Under the pieces are notes generated by a model that saw nothing but the letters and a program-made list of their open reading frames with translations, ran no database searches and was not told the DNA's origin. A program made the position numbers and the translations under genes. Positions 37,440 to 46,686 of a stretch of DNA of 64,000 bases are shown here, in pieces (within the stretch, counting starts at the first letter, position 1; each line of letters begins with the position of its first letter). This DNA is from Pontibacter litorisediminis. Its GTDB lineage: Bacteria > Bacteroidota > Bacteroidia > Cytophagales > Hymenobacteraceae. Location: assembly GCF_029360645.1 (NCBI RefSeq), contig NZ_JARDUA010000001.1, forward strand, positions 1,240,001 to 1,304,000, in the 5' to 3' direction.

Positions 37440-39527
37440 TTACTTTTCGGCGGTAAAAAAGCTGTTGAAGGTAGAGGCAGGCAAGCCTGCTTTGTTGGTC
37501 AGATTCGCTTCGGTGTAAGGCTGCCAGGCGTAGCGCACATACTTTGGATCCGGCACTTCGTCCGAAGACACCCATACTTTGTCTCCCCGGGCCTCGGCCT
37601 TTGCCTCTCTGAAAACCCTGTCGCTGCCCGCCACTTCAAAGCCGCGCAGCGCCTGGCCGTCGCTGGTGCGCAGGCCTTTGCCGTGCTCAAAAGTGCAGAT
37701 GGCCTTGCCGTCAGCGAACCTAACCTCCTTAAACAGCGGGCCACTGTAAGTCACCCGCTTGCCGTAGGTTCTGGCCAGGGCCCAAGCCGCCAGCCGCTCC
37801 CCTACCTGCCGCTTCTGCCTCGGGTGCACATCCTGCGGGTCGCCCACGTCACTGGTTACCGCCATGCCTGTATGCTCTACCTGCGCGAGCAGTCTGCGCT
37901 GGCTATCGCGGAAATGGGGCCAGCTGGGGCGGTTGATGCTGGAAAGCTGGGTGTAATAAAAAGGGAAAGCATAGCCCCACGCTCCGCGCCAGTCCGACAC
38001 CAGGGTTTTAAACAACTCTTCGTGCAGCTCTATGTTGTGGGCGTTGCTCTCTCCCTGGTACCAAATCACTCCTTTGATGGGGAAGGCGGTGAGCGGGGCA
38101 ATACCGGCCTCATAGTTGTAGGCTGGCTGGTAGGGGTGGCGCTGCGTGGCAAGCGTGGCATTCTCCAGGTTCTTGGCGGTGCGCTCGCGCACCCAGGGCA
38201 TCAGGAAGTCGGAACCGCGCCAGGTGTGCAGCATGTGCACCAGCTGCGGGTGGTGCTCCAGGGTATAGCGGCTTATCCACGACTCGGTGCCGGAGCCGCC
38301 CACGGCTACCTCTATCAGCCCCACGGGCACGCCCAACTGCTCCTGCAGCTGTTTGCCAAAGTAGTAGGCCACGGCCGAGAAGTCTTTCGCCGCAGCCGAG
38401 TCGCTGCGTTGCCAGGTGCCGGAGAAGTACTGCAGCTTGTTTACTTTTTTAAGTGTTACACTGTCCCAGGCTACGTCATAGGTTTCGGCCAAGGGCCTCA
38501 TCTTCAGCAAACGAATACTGGACGACTGCTGCGCCTGCCGCATCTCCCTGGCCGTGTGCACCGCCTGGCGCAACGGAAACGCCATGTTCGACTGGCCCGA
38601 GCACAGCCATACCTCCCCCACCAGCACATCATTTATACTTATACTTTTACCTGCAGTAGAAACCTGAAGCTGATGTGGCCCTCCTGCTTTCTGCGCCGGA
38701 AGCATGGCCTGCCATTTCCCGTCGGGGCCTGCGGTGGCTTTTGCCTCCACTCCGTTAAACCGCACGGTCACCTCCTGCCCGGCATCGGCTATGCCCTGCA
38801 CCGGAACCGGCATTTTCTGCTGCAGCACCATGTGGTCGGAGAAAACGGGGGCCAGCTGCAGGCCGCCATACTTGCCCGTAAGGTGCCCCGCCACGGTGGC
38901 CGCTATAATGCCAGCCCCCTCTGCGGTGGGGTGCAGCTGGTCAGGGAACAGGTCAGGGCGGCGGTACAGGGGCGTGTGCAGGTCTATCAGCTCTACGTTT
39001 CTGTTTTCCGCAATCACAGGTATCAGTTCCTGAATCTGCCAAAACCAGTCGCGGGTGCCGGAGGTAAAGCGCGGGTGGCCAGAGAAAATGGGCGTGAGCC
39101 GGGATATAAGGATGCGCACCTCCGGGTTCACGGCGCGCAGCGTGTCGATCAGGTGGTAATAGTCTGCGGCAAACTCATCGCGGTAGTTCGGCCAGTTGCG
39201 CGGGTCCGTATCGTTCAGGCCCAGGTGGATCACGGCGATGTCGGGCCTGAAAGCCAGGGCATCCTGGTACTGCTGCGTTTTGGTGTACGGCCGGTGCCCC
39301 TTGCGCAGCAGCGTGGCCCCGCTCAGCCCGAAGTTGGCCACCTCATACCTGTCCCCGAGGAGCTGCTGGAGCTGTGCCGGGTACGCCTTGTGCTCCCTGT
39401 CCTCAAGCAAATACCCGTAGGTAACAGAGTTGCCCATGCAGGCCACCTTCAACCGGCCCGCCGCCTGTTGCGAGAAGCCAGGCACAGCCAGTACAAGGGA
39501 GATAAAAAGCAGTAAGAAACGCGTCAT
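37440..39527 (-). CDS. Sialate O-acetylesterase with an extra N-terminal SGNH domain
   Basis: Removes O-acetyl groups that block sialidases. The start at 39527 gives a clean signal peptide (MTRFLLLFISLVLAVPGFSQ); an ATG 8 codons upstream is less signal-like. Residues about 25-215 are a GDSL/SGNH esterase (GNSVTYGY with Ser34, GLNDTDPR at 103-110, DQLHPTAEG with D197 and H200). Residues about 225-640 are the SASA/DUF303 domain (LAPVFSDHMVLQQ, then VWLCSGQSNM with Ser313, GGSGTESWI, KGVIWYQGESNA and GDPQDVHPRQK supplying the His). Two esterase active sites in one 695-residue chain parallel known two-domain sialate esterases such as Tannerella NanS. It is followed after 14 bp by the 2-epimerase. 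Confidence 0.9.
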   Translation of the reverse strand: MTRFLLLFISLVLAVPGFSQQAAGRLKVACMGNSVTYGYLLEDREHKAYPAQLQQLLGDRYEVANFGLSGATLLRKGHRPYTKTQQYQDALAFRPDIAVIHLGLNDTDPRNWPNYRDEFAADYYHLIDTLRAVNPEVRILISRLTPIFSGHPRFTSGTRDWFWQIQELIPVIAENRNVELIDLHTPLYRRPDLFPDQLHPTAEGAGIIAATVAGHLTGKYGGLQLAPVFSDHMVLQQKMPVPVQGIADAGQEVTVRFNGVEAKATAGPDGKWQAMLPAQKAGGPHQLQVSTAGKSISINDVLVGEVWLCSGQSNMAFPLRQAVHTAREMRQAQQSSSIRLLKMRPLAETYDVAWDSVTLKKVNKLQYFSGTWQRSDSAAAKDFSAVAYYFGKQLQEQLGVPVGLIEVAVGGSGTESWISRYTLEHHPQLVHMLHTWRGSDFLMPWVRERTAKNLENATLATQRHPYQPAYNYEAGIAPLTAFPIKGVIWYQGESNAHNIELHEELFKTLVSDWRGAWGYAFPFYYTQLSSINRPSWPHFRDSQRRLLAQVEHTGMAVTSDVGDPQDVHPRQKRQVGERLAAWALARTYGKRVTYSGPLFKEVRFADGKAICTFEHGKGLRTSDGQALRGFEVAGSDRVFREAKAEARGDKVWVSSDEVPDPKYVRYAWQPYTEANLTNKAGLPASTFNSFFTAEK

Positions 39528-39592
39528 GGCAGCTATACATATGTCATACACCTGCCTGAAAGTATAGCCAGGCAGATGTATGGCTCAATGGT

Positions 39593-41164
39593 TTATTTTA
39601 GCACTTCGCTTACCGGGATGCGCACAAAGTATAACTCGCGCACGCCCTCGTAGAGCAGGCCCAGCGTGTTGTCATCTACCTTGGTGAGGGCCGAGTAACC
39701 GTAGGTACCCCGCTCGTCCACCAGGAGCTGGTGCTCCGGCTGCCAGGTTTCGCCCAGATCGGTGCTGGCCTTGAGGGTGATGTTGTAGCGGCCGGACGGC
39801 GTGGCAGGGTTGCTGAAGAACAGTACCTCCCGCAGTCCGTTATTCGTGTTCACGTTTGCCTTGATAAAGCTACCCATGCATACCGGGTCCGGCAGGGCGC
39901 TGTAGGAGGTGTGGTGCTCCACCCAGGTCTGGCCCATATCCGAGGTGGTGGCCACGGAGCGGAAACGGCCACGGTTATCGCGCATGTTCAGCATCAGGGT
40001 GCCCGGCGTAGTTTCCACTACCTGGCTCTCGGTGGTGTTAGATTTTGCGCCGATGCCGCTTTTCCAGGTTTTGCCGTTGTCCTGGCTGTAGATGATGGAA
40101 GAGTGCGGCATCTTGTTCTCATCCCAGTACTGCGACGGGAACACGAGCGTGCCGTTCTGCATCACGATGCCGTTGCCTGGCCCGTTAAAATAGATGCGCC
40201 AGTCGGGGTTTTTGATCTGCTCGGTGATACTGTAAGGCTCCGACCATGTTTTGCCGTCATCGTCGCTGCTCACCAGCACGAACTGCCCCGTTTCGTCGGG
40301 CGAGAGGCCCGGGCCGGAACCGGCAATGGAGCGGTTGCCCTTGCTCCACAAGGCCGCCACCCAAATTTTGCCCGTGGCGGGATCGAACAGCACAGAGGGG
40401 TCTCCGATGCCGTTGTTCTCGTGCGGCGCGCCCATGTCCATGATGTTCTTCATCGGCTCCCAAGTCTGGCCGCCGTCGGTGCTGCGGCTCATGCCCACGT
40501 CAATGTTGGCCGGCAAATCCCCCGAGTGCTCGTAGCGGATATCGTACACAGCGATCAGGGTACCTTTGTCGGTGGTGGCGATGCCGGGGATGCGGTACGT
40601 GTGCGATCCGTCGTCGCCGGCTTTGCGCAGGGCGATGCCCATGCGTTTGGCATACGCAGAGCCGTCCTCAGAAACCGGGTGTACCTTGCCGCTTGCATCT
40701 GTTAACTGCGTGGCATGCAGTTCTACTGTATTATCGATGTTAGCCGTCTCCTTCAGGGTGGCGCTGAACCAGAGGTAATGCTTGCCTGGCTTGGCCTGGA
40801 TGCTCAGCGGCACCTCAAACTCCTCCGCGGTGGGCGTTATGGATTTGATCAGGTTTGATGTTCCGAACAGTGCCTCAGCGCCTGTAAAGTATACCTCCAG
40901 CTTCTCCACATCCTGCGGGGCGGTGCTGTTGAGGCGGGCCTTTATGCTTTGGAAGTTTATACTTTCGCCGCCGGCCGGCACGTACAAGGTTACGCGCAGC
41001 AGCGGGTTGTGCTCCTTGCCCCGCAGCACAGGAGCGGCCGGGGCGGTGCTCGTTATACTTACCTGGCTTACCGAAGGGGCTGTCGTGGTCACGCTTTTAG
41101 AGCAGCTCACGCTACACATCAGCACCACCAACAGGCAGCTCAGGATACTTTTGGCTTTACTCAT
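39593..41164 (-). CDS. Exo-alpha-sialidase, GH33, lipoprotein with N-terminal BNR-associated domain
   Basis: Sialidase anchored by a lipoprotein signal; the start at 41164 (MSKAKSILSCLLVVLMCSVSC, lipid Cys about 21) is preferred to an ATG 10 codons upstream. An N-terminal beta domain (about 35-165, LLRVTLYVPAGGESINFQSIKARL) matches the BNR-associated N-terminal module seen in Bacteroides sialidases. YRIP at 190-193, YDIRYEHSGDLPANIDVGMSRS, and Asp boxes STDGGQTW, SSDDDGKTW, SQDNGKTW and TSDMGQTW follow. LLYEG and DERGTYGYSALTKVDD near the C-terminus hold late catalytic residues. 523 residues. Its placement next to the transporter-epimerase and lyase genes ties it to sialic acid use. Confidence 0.91.
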   Translation of the reverse strand: MSKAKSILSCLLVVLMCSVSCSKSVTTTAPSVSQVSITSTAPAAPVLRGKEHNPLLRVTLYVPAGGESINFQSIKARLNSTAPQDVEKLEVYFTGAEALFGTSNLIKSITPTAEEFEVPLSIQAKPGKHYLWFSATLKETANIDNTVELHATQLTDASGKVHPVSEDGSAYAKRMGIALRKAGDDGSHTYRIPGIATTDKGTLIAVYDIRYEHSGDLPANIDVGMSRSTDGGQTWEPMKNIMDMGAPHENNGIGDPSVLFDPATGKIWVAALWSKGNRSIAGSGPGLSPDETGQFVLVSSDDDGKTWSEPYSITEQIKNPDWRIYFNGPGNGIVMQNGTLVFPSQYWDENKMPHSSIIYSQDNGKTWKSGIGAKSNTTESQVVETTPGTLMLNMRDNRGRFRSVATTSDMGQTWVEHHTSYSALPDPVCMGSFIKANVNTNNGLREVLFFSNPATPSGRYNITLKASTDLGETWQPEHQLLVDERGTYGYSALTKVDDNTLGLLYEGVRELYFVRIPVSEVLK

Positions 41165-41263
41165 TACGCTTTGTTTTTTAAACACTTGCTGCAATTCTTA
41201 CTCGCAGGCTTATACTTTGATTTATACTTTGGCTAATGCGGACGGTACTTTACCTGGCTATAC

Positions 41264-43963
41264 TCAGGACACCTTCTCGCCTGCCTTTACCTGGTAGCCG
41301 TTTTGAGCCTGCTTCGGGTTATTTTCATACACTGTCAGGCCCTCGTTCTCACGCTCCTGCCCGCCAAACAGCAGGCTGAACAGGTAGCCGAATGCCACAC
41401 AGCTCACCAGTCCGGTAAAGGCGTACAGCAGCAGGTTGATGTTGGTGTATTGGCTGATATAAAACTGCACCAGGCCACTTGCCAGCAATCCGGCGATGGC
41501 ACCTTTGGCATTGGCCTTCTTGGTGAAGATGCCCAGCACAAACAAGCCTCCCAGGCCACCCGTAAACAGCCCCAGGATCATGTTGAATTGGTCCCAGAGC
41601 GAGGAAATGCCCCACTGCGCCATCACCAGCGCCAGCGAGGTGCCCACCACCCCAATGGCCAGCGTCAGGTACTTGGCTATGCTCAGGTAGCTTTTGTCTG
41701 ATCTTGCCGGGGAGAAACGCCTGTAAAAGTCGGTGATCAAAGCCGTGGTGACTGAGTTCATGCTACTGCTCAGGGTGGACATGGCCGCCGCAAAAACAGC
41801 CGCGATTAGCAAGCCGGTGATGCCTGCCGGCAACTCCGTCACGATGTACCACGGGAAGATAGAATCCTGGCTCTGCAGCTGGTAGTTTACCTTCTCCGGG
41901 TGCTCCCGGAAGAACAGGTACAGCATGGTACCGATCGAGAAGAAAATAACTGCCGAAGGCAGGGCCATCCACGCCCCAAGCTGCATGCTTTTCTTCGAGG
42001 TGGCCTCGTCTTTAGTGGTGATGTAGCGCTGCACCACCGACTGATCGGCCCCATAGGAGATTACGTTAATGGCCAGGCCGCCCAGCAGCACCACCCACAG
42101 GGTCGGCTCACTGAAGCTAAAGGTGGTGTCGATGATATTGAGCTTCTCATTTTGCTGGATCGTCTGCCAGATAGCGCCAGCGTCCGCCTCCAGCTGGAAC
42201 GGGATCATCACCAGGCACACCAGCGCGCCGCCCAGCAGTATCACCACCTGCGCCACGTCCGTCCAGATAACTGCCTCAATGCCGCCTTTCATGGTATAGA
42301 AAATGGTGATCGCTCCCATCAGCACAATGCACAGGTTCACGTTGATGCCCGTCACCAGCGTGAGCGCCAGGCTGGGCAGCAGCAGCACGATGGCCAGGCG
42401 GCCCAGCTGCAGCATGATGTACAGCAGCGAAGCCATGGCACGCGCCGCATAGTTAAAGCGCTTCTCCAGGTACTCGTAGGCCGATGTGATCTGCAACCTG
42501 CGGTAGAAGGGTATAAAGTAATTGGTGATGATCGGGATGACCAGGATGATGGTGATCTGAAGTATAAAATAGCTCCAGTTGGTGGCGTAGGTCTTGGCCG
42601 GGATCGACATGAACGTGATGGCGCTCAACTGCGTGCCGTAGATGCTCAACCCCGCTGCCCAGCCCGGAATGCGCTGCCCCCCGCGGAAATAGTCATCTGT
42701 GGTTTCCTGGTGCCGCGAGGTCCACATGCCGATGCCCACCATCAGCAGCAAGTATAAAACGACCACCACGTAATCGAGCCAGGCAAAGTAATGCTGTGGT
42801 GTGAGGCTGCCTCTTAACACCTCCGGCGTACGCACGCCCGGCTTGATCTCCCCGGAAGGGATAAGGATATCGTGGCCCCAGCGGGTAGCGAAAGTGGTAA
42901 CAGGCGCGTACGGCAACGTGCCCGTTTTGGTCCAGGCATCGGTAACGGTGTTGTAGAGGTAAATGTCTTTGCTGAAGCCATCGTGCTGCGTTTGCAGCTG
43001 CAGCCTGGCCGCTTCCAGCTTTTGCCTTTCAGCTTCGTCGGTGGTGTTGGCGATGGCGGCGTTGTGCTGCTCTATCTGTGTAAACACGTTGCCCTTGTCA
43101 CCGCCAAAGATCAGGATGTAATTGGCCCCGGTGACTACGCCGGTGGCGGCAGAAAGCGAGGTTTTGTTGCCCTTGCCGTCTGAGATGTCGCTAAGTTGTT
43201 TCCAGTTGTTCTTCTTTGGGTCGTAGCGGAATGTGGAGCCGTACAGCTCGCTGACGCCAGACTCTGTTTTGGCCCTGCCACCAATCAAGTAGAGGGTAGG
43301 GTACTCGCCGTTAGACTGCACCACTGCCACCGCATGCGACAGCGCCGTTGGCAGGTCCGGCAGTTTCTCCCAGCCTTTGGCAGGAGCAGATAAGTTTAAA
43401 CGATAGAAAGCATTGCTGGCTTTGCCCGTAGTCTCGCCGCCTGCCACGTATACCTGGTTATCGATGAGAGCAGCGGCGGCATTGGTCAGGGGCAGGGGCA
43501 GCGAAGGCAGCGCCTTAATGCTCACTTCTTTTGAGGCAGGATCCCACTGCAGCAGCTGTATGGTGCTCTGTATGCCTTGCGCGTTTTCCCCGCCTATACT
43601 TACAACACCTTGTGCAGTGGTAACATTGGCGCTGTAAGCCAGCGGCTGCGGCAGTTGAAAGGTTTTATCGTGCCAGCTGTACTTCCCCTGCTCATCCCGC
43701 AGTAAGACGAAAACATCCTTCCCATACTTTTTCTTACCTCCCTCCCAGGGTAACCCGTCGGGGAAGTTGGCACCACCCCCTAATAGCAGCGCGTTGTTGT
43801 GCACGCCGCCCACTGGGCCTGCCAGCCCCGGTTGCACCTGTTGGCCCGGACCTGCAGGCAAGGTAGCGGCAACAGACCACTCGATGTTATTCGGCTTTTG
43901 CTGCTGCGCCTTGCCAACGCTAAAGGTAAGAAGCAAGAAAAGTATGGGTAGGATGTATTTCAT
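41264..43963 (-). CDS. Fusion: NanM-like Kelch mutarotase + sodium:solute symporter (sialic acid uptake)
   Basis: One 899-residue chain. A signal sequence (about 1-20) leads into a Kelch propeller (about 25-385) with GGGANFPDGLPWEGGKKKYG, VYVAGGETTGKASNAF, LYLIGGRAKTESG and ILIFGGDKGNVF, like N-acetylneuraminate epimerase NanM. From about residue 395 it is a sodium:solute symporter with about 13 transmembrane helices (LDYVVVVLYLLLMVGIGMW at the first; GAWMALPSAVIFFSIGTMLYL; AAMSTLSSSMNSVTTAL, an SSS sodium-site segment). A periplasmic epimerase joined to the inner-membrane permease would convert alpha- to beta-Neu5Ac at the point of entry. It follows the lyase gene by 9 bp. The substrate is inferred from these neighbours. 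Confidence 0.9.
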   Translation of the reverse strand: MKYILPILFLLLTFSVGKAQQQKPNNIEWSVAATLPAGPGQQVQPGLAGPVGGVHNNALLLGGGANFPDGLPWEGGKKKYGKDVFVLLRDEQGKYSWHDKTFQLPQPLAYSANVTTAQGVVSIGGENAQGIQSTIQLLQWDPASKEVSIKALPSLPLPLTNAAAALIDNQVYVAGGETTGKASNAFYRLNLSAPAKGWEKLPDLPTALSHAVAVVQSNGEYPTLYLIGGRAKTESGVSELYGSTFRYDPKKNNWKQLSDISDGKGNKTSLSAATGVVTGANYILIFGGDKGNVFTQIEQHNAAIANTTDEAERQKLEAARLQLQTQHDGFSKDIYLYNTVTDAWTKTGTLPYAPVTTFATRWGHDILIPSGEIKPGVRTPEVLRGSLTPQHYFAWLDYVVVVLYLLLMVGIGMWTSRHQETTDDYFRGGQRIPGWAAGLSIYGTQLSAITFMSIPAKTYATNWSYFILQITIILVIPIITNYFIPFYRRLQITSAYEYLEKRFNYAARAMASLLYIMLQLGRLAIVLLLPSLALTLVTGINVNLCIVLMGAITIFYTMKGGIEAVIWTDVAQVVILLGGALVCLVMIPFQLEADAGAIWQTIQQNEKLNIIDTTFSFSEPTLWVVLLGGLAINVISYGADQSVVQRYITTKDEATSKKSMQLGAWMALPSAVIFFSIGTMLYLFFREHPEKVNYQLQSQDSIFPWYIVTELPAGITGLLIAAVFAAAMSTLSSSMNSVTTALITDFYRRFSPARSDKSYLSIAKYLTLAIGVVGTSLALVMAQWGISSLWDQFNMILGLFTGGLGGLFVLGIFTKKANAKGAIAGLLASGLVQFYISQYTNINLLLYAFTGLVSCVAFGYLFSLLFGGQERENEGLTVYENNPKQAQNGYQVKAGEKVS

Positions 43964-43972
43964 CAGGCTGTG

Positions 43973-44914
43973 TTATGCATGTTTGAATTCTGTTGTGCGA
44001 GAGCAGTATTCTTCAAAACCCAGCGCGGCCACATCCTCTTTGAAAGCGGCAAACTGCGCTGTGCTCATGTTGCGGACCGGCAGACGGAACTCCCCGCAAT
44101 CCAAGCCAATCAGTTTCATGTAGGCTTTGCCGGTGGCGATGCCGCCATACTTGCCCAGCAGGCGGATCATGTCGATGGCCTGCTGCTGCAGGCTACGCGC
44201 CTCTTCCAGGTCTCCCCTGTTATAGGCATCGATGAGGCTGGAGTATAGCGGGGCTGCATAGTTGTAGGTACTGCCTACGCCGCCCTTCGCCCCCAGCACC
44301 AACGCCGACAGCAGGTTCTCGTCGCGGCCCCAGAGCATGTCATACTTGCCGTTGTCGAAACGCAGGCACGACAGGAAGTCCATGAAGTCCTCGTGCGTGT
44401 ACTTGATCCCTTTAAAATTAGGGATTTTACCTTCTACTTCGCGCAGCAGGTCTATCATTTGGAAACCGACACCCGTGAGCACCGGGATGTGGTAGTAGTA
44501 GAAAGGCATTTCAGGAACCGCGTCTGCCACAGCCTTACAGCAGGCGGCCAGCGCCTGCACATTGGCCGGCTTGAAGTAGGACGGTGCCGTAAACGACACG
44601 GCGTACAAGCCCACGCTCTGCGCGTGCAGGGCCAGGTCCGTGGCATCCTGCAGGCAGGTGCCGCCTACCAGTGTGATCACCTTAAAGTCTTTGTCGCCCT
44701 TGGTGGCACTGGCCCAGGCCTCCCCTACGCGTATTTTCTCCTCTGTGGTAAGCGAGACGCCCTCTCCGGTGGAGCCGCAGATAAAGGCGCCTGTGTTTCC
44801 GTTTGCTTTCAGCAGGCTGTAGTAGGCAGGGATCAACCCCAGGTTTAAACCCCCATCTGCATGCATGGGGGTAAAAGGAGCGGCGATCAGCCCCTGTAGG
44901 TGTTCAATTTTCAT
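43973..44914 (-). CDS. nanA: N-acetylneuraminate lyase (DHDPS/NAL family)
   Basis: Aldolase splitting Neu5Ac into ManNAc and pyruvate in the cytoplasm. GSTGE at 48-52 binds the pyruvate carboxylate. The Schiff-base Lys is K171 in FKGIKYTHED and the partner Tyr is Y141 in YYYHIPVLTG. The THED loop after the Lys and GAKGGVGSTYNYAAP are closer to NAL than to dihydrodipicolinate synthase, which would have a VKEATG-type loop. 313 residues, no signal peptide. It is the first metabolic gene after SusC/SusD and 9 bp upstream of the epimerase-symporter fusion. Bacteroides calls the equivalent gene nanL. Confidence 0.92.
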   Translation of the reverse strand: MKIEHLQGLIAAPFTPMHADGGLNLGLIPAYYSLLKANGNTGAFICGSTGEGVSLTTEEKIRVGEAWASATKGDKDFKVITLVGGTCLQDATDLALHAQSVGLYAVSFTAPSYFKPANVQALAACCKAVADAVPEMPFYYYHIPVLTGVGFQMIDLLREVEGKIPNFKGIKYTHEDFMDFLSCLRFDNGKYDMLWGRDENLLSALVLGAKGGVGSTYNYAAPLYSSLIDAYNRGDLEEARSLQQQAIDMIRLLGKYGGIATGKAYMKLIGLDCGEFRLPVRNMSTAQFAAFKEDVAALGFEEYCSRTTEFKHA

Positions 44915-45030
44915 TCAGGTATATTCTTCAGAATTTAAATCTATGGGTTTACGGATGGTGCTGATTGCGATGTGAGGCTGTTCGTTCGCCTGCAACTGCA
45001 AGTATAAAAAATATCACCCTCCGCTCTAAT

Positions 45031-45093
45031 GCCCTTTGTGCTAAAAGGGCCCCAGAGAACAAGTGTTCATCCGGGCCCTCTCAGCACAAAGGC
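45031..45093 (-). terminator. Hairpin downstream of the proximal SusC/SusD pair
   Basis: Long imperfect stem: GCC-c-TTTGTGCT at 45031-45042 pairs with AGCACAAAGGC at 45083-45093, with an inner AGGGCCC/GGGCCCT pairing. It starts 28 bp after the susD stop on the minus strand. The T tract on the minus strand is poor, so it may be a partial terminator or processing site that lowers expression of the lyase relative to SusC/SusD. Confidence 0.6.
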
Positions 45094-45120
45094 AGAAGTT
45101 ACAGCTTATCCTTTCGCGGG

Positions 45121-46662
45121 TTAGTACCCAGGCGTCTGCGTCAGCTTAGGGTCAGAGTTCAGCATGCCCACCGAGATCGGAAGCAGGAACTTATACTCCT
45201 GCCCCGTGGCCAGGTACACCGGATCCACATACGCGAACACCCACTCGTTGCCAGCTCTGCGCAACGACCACCAGCGCTTGCCTTCGCCGATAAACTCCCG
45301 CAGGTCCTCCTCCAGGATGGCACGCATGTTCTCTTCCTGGCTGGCGTTTTCGTACGGTGTATAGTCGCTGCCGTAGGCGCGCTCTCGTATCATGTTTATC
45401 TCGGCGGATGGGTCCATGCCCTGCTTTGTCTTGGCCTCGGCCAACAGTAGCAGCACATCGGCGTAGCGGTAAACCGGGAAATCTATATCGTATAGCTGCA
45501 TGCCTGCGTCCACACGGCCGGCAAACTTGGTCAGCAGCACGCCAGCGATCGGGTAAGTAGGCGGAACGTCACGGTACATCACCACAAAAGTGGCATCGAT
45601 GCGTTCATCCTCGGAACTCTGCAGCTTTTCGATCATGCTCTCAGACATGCCCACACGGCTGGCACCGGATAGGTAAGGGTACGCCTGCGATACTGCTCTT
45701 GGGTTGGTGTAAGGGTCCAGCAAAAGGGTGCTGGCCTGGGTAGTGTTGACACGGAAACTGCCGTACACGCCCACCGTTGCCTCGTCCTTCTCGTAGCTGA
45801 TGGCAAAGATAATCTCCTTGTTACCGGCCTCTCTCGCCGGGTTAAAGAGGTCAGCATAGTTTTCTACCAGGCCCAGGCTACCAATGTTGGTTACCTCCTC
45901 CAGCGCCTGCTGCGCCGTGGCCAGGTCAGCGCTTCCGCCGCCCATGTGCGTGCCCGACCAGATATAAGCATCCCCCTTCAGGGTAAGGGAAGCCGCTCGG
46001 TTCCAGTAGATGTGCTTGGAGGTACCCGTAAAACTGGCGGTCAATGTATTATCGCTACCAAACAGGCTCAGCGACTGCTCAATGTCTGCCTTTACCTGCT
46101 GCATCACGGCCTCCGGTGTGGCTCTCTCGCGGTACAGATCCTGCAGGCTACCTACCTGCGTCACAGGCTCTGTGGTAAGCGGCACGCCTCCCCAGGTTTT
46201 CAGCATGGTGTAGTAGATGTACGCACGCAGGCCGTGCATCTCCGCCAATACCCTGGTCTTTTCGCCTTCCGCCACCGGAGTCTGCGGGAACAGCTTGATA
46301 GCGGTATTTACCTTGTCCAGCAGGCTGTAGAAGCCCGCCCAGTTGCTGGCAGGCACGTTGTTGGCATCGATGTTATGGGTATAGTAGTTTCTCAGGCCAC
46401 CGTCTTCCGATTCCGTAAAGAGGCCGTCCGCCCAGATCTCGGAACGCATCTCCCCTAGCGTAAACAAAGTATAGTGGTAGTTCCTGAACGATCCGTACAC
46501 GCCATAGTACAGGGTCATGGCGGCGTTCGGGTCCGAGAGGATCAGGTCCCGGTTAAGCGATGTTTGCGGCTGCACCTCATCCAGTTGGTCGCTGCAGCCC
46601 GTTGCGCCCAGCACCAGCGAGATACCCAGCGCATACTTTATAGTTGATAGATAACTTCTCAT
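45121..46662 (-). CDS. susD: SusD/RagB-family surface glycan-binding lipoprotein
   Basis: Outer-membrane lipoprotein partner of the adjacent SusC. Signal with lipid Cys 23 (LGATGC). Family features: NTAIKLFPQTPVAEGEKTRVLAEMHGLRAYIYYTMLKTWGGVPL (about 116-159), the SusD N-terminal helical repeat, and a RagB C-terminal half with FPVYRYADVLLLLAEAKTKQG, INMIRERAYG and FIGEGKRWWSLRRAG. 513 residues, standard. It starts 24 bp after susC. Being first in the sialidase/lyase gene run it probably binds sialylated oligosaccharides or free sialic acid; the ligand is inferred. Confidence 0.92.
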   Translation of the reverse strand: MRSYLSTIKYALGISLVLGATGCSDQLDEVQPQTSLNRDLILSDPNAAMTLYYGVYGSFRNYHYTLFTLGEMRSEIWADGLFTESEDGGLRNYYTHNIDANNVPASNWAGFYSLLDKVNTAIKLFPQTPVAEGEKTRVLAEMHGLRAYIYYTMLKTWGGVPLTTEPVTQVGSLQDLYRERATPEAVMQQVKADIEQSLSLFGSDNTLTASFTGTSKHIYWNRAASLTLKGDAYIWSGTHMGGGSADLATAQQALEEVTNIGSLGLVENYADLFNPAREAGNKEIIFAISYEKDEATVGVYGSFRVNTTQASTLLLDPYTNPRAVSQAYPYLSGASRVGMSESMIEKLQSSEDERIDATFVVMYRDVPPTYPIAGVLLTKFAGRVDAGMQLYDIDFPVYRYADVLLLLAEAKTKQGMDPSAEINMIRERAYGSDYTPYENASQEENMRAILEEDLREFIGEGKRWWSLRRAGNEWVFAYVDPVYLATGQEYKFLLPISVGMLNSDPKLTQTPGY

Positions 46663-46686
46663 ATCTGTTTCGTTGCTAAAGTTCGA

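Noticed and set aside
37426..37575. Upstream extension of the 2-epimerase
   Set aside because: It overlaps the esterase gene by 136 bp and has no family-like sequence; the ATG at 37425 fits the operon spacing of 14 bp.
37407..39515. 702-codon open frame on the plus strand
   Set aside because: Opposite the sialate O-acetylesterase; no recognisable motif and no start context.
43973..44914. Lyase gene as dihydrodipicolinate synthase
   Set aside because: The loop after the Schiff-base Lys and the sialic acid gene context favour N-acetylneuraminate lyase.
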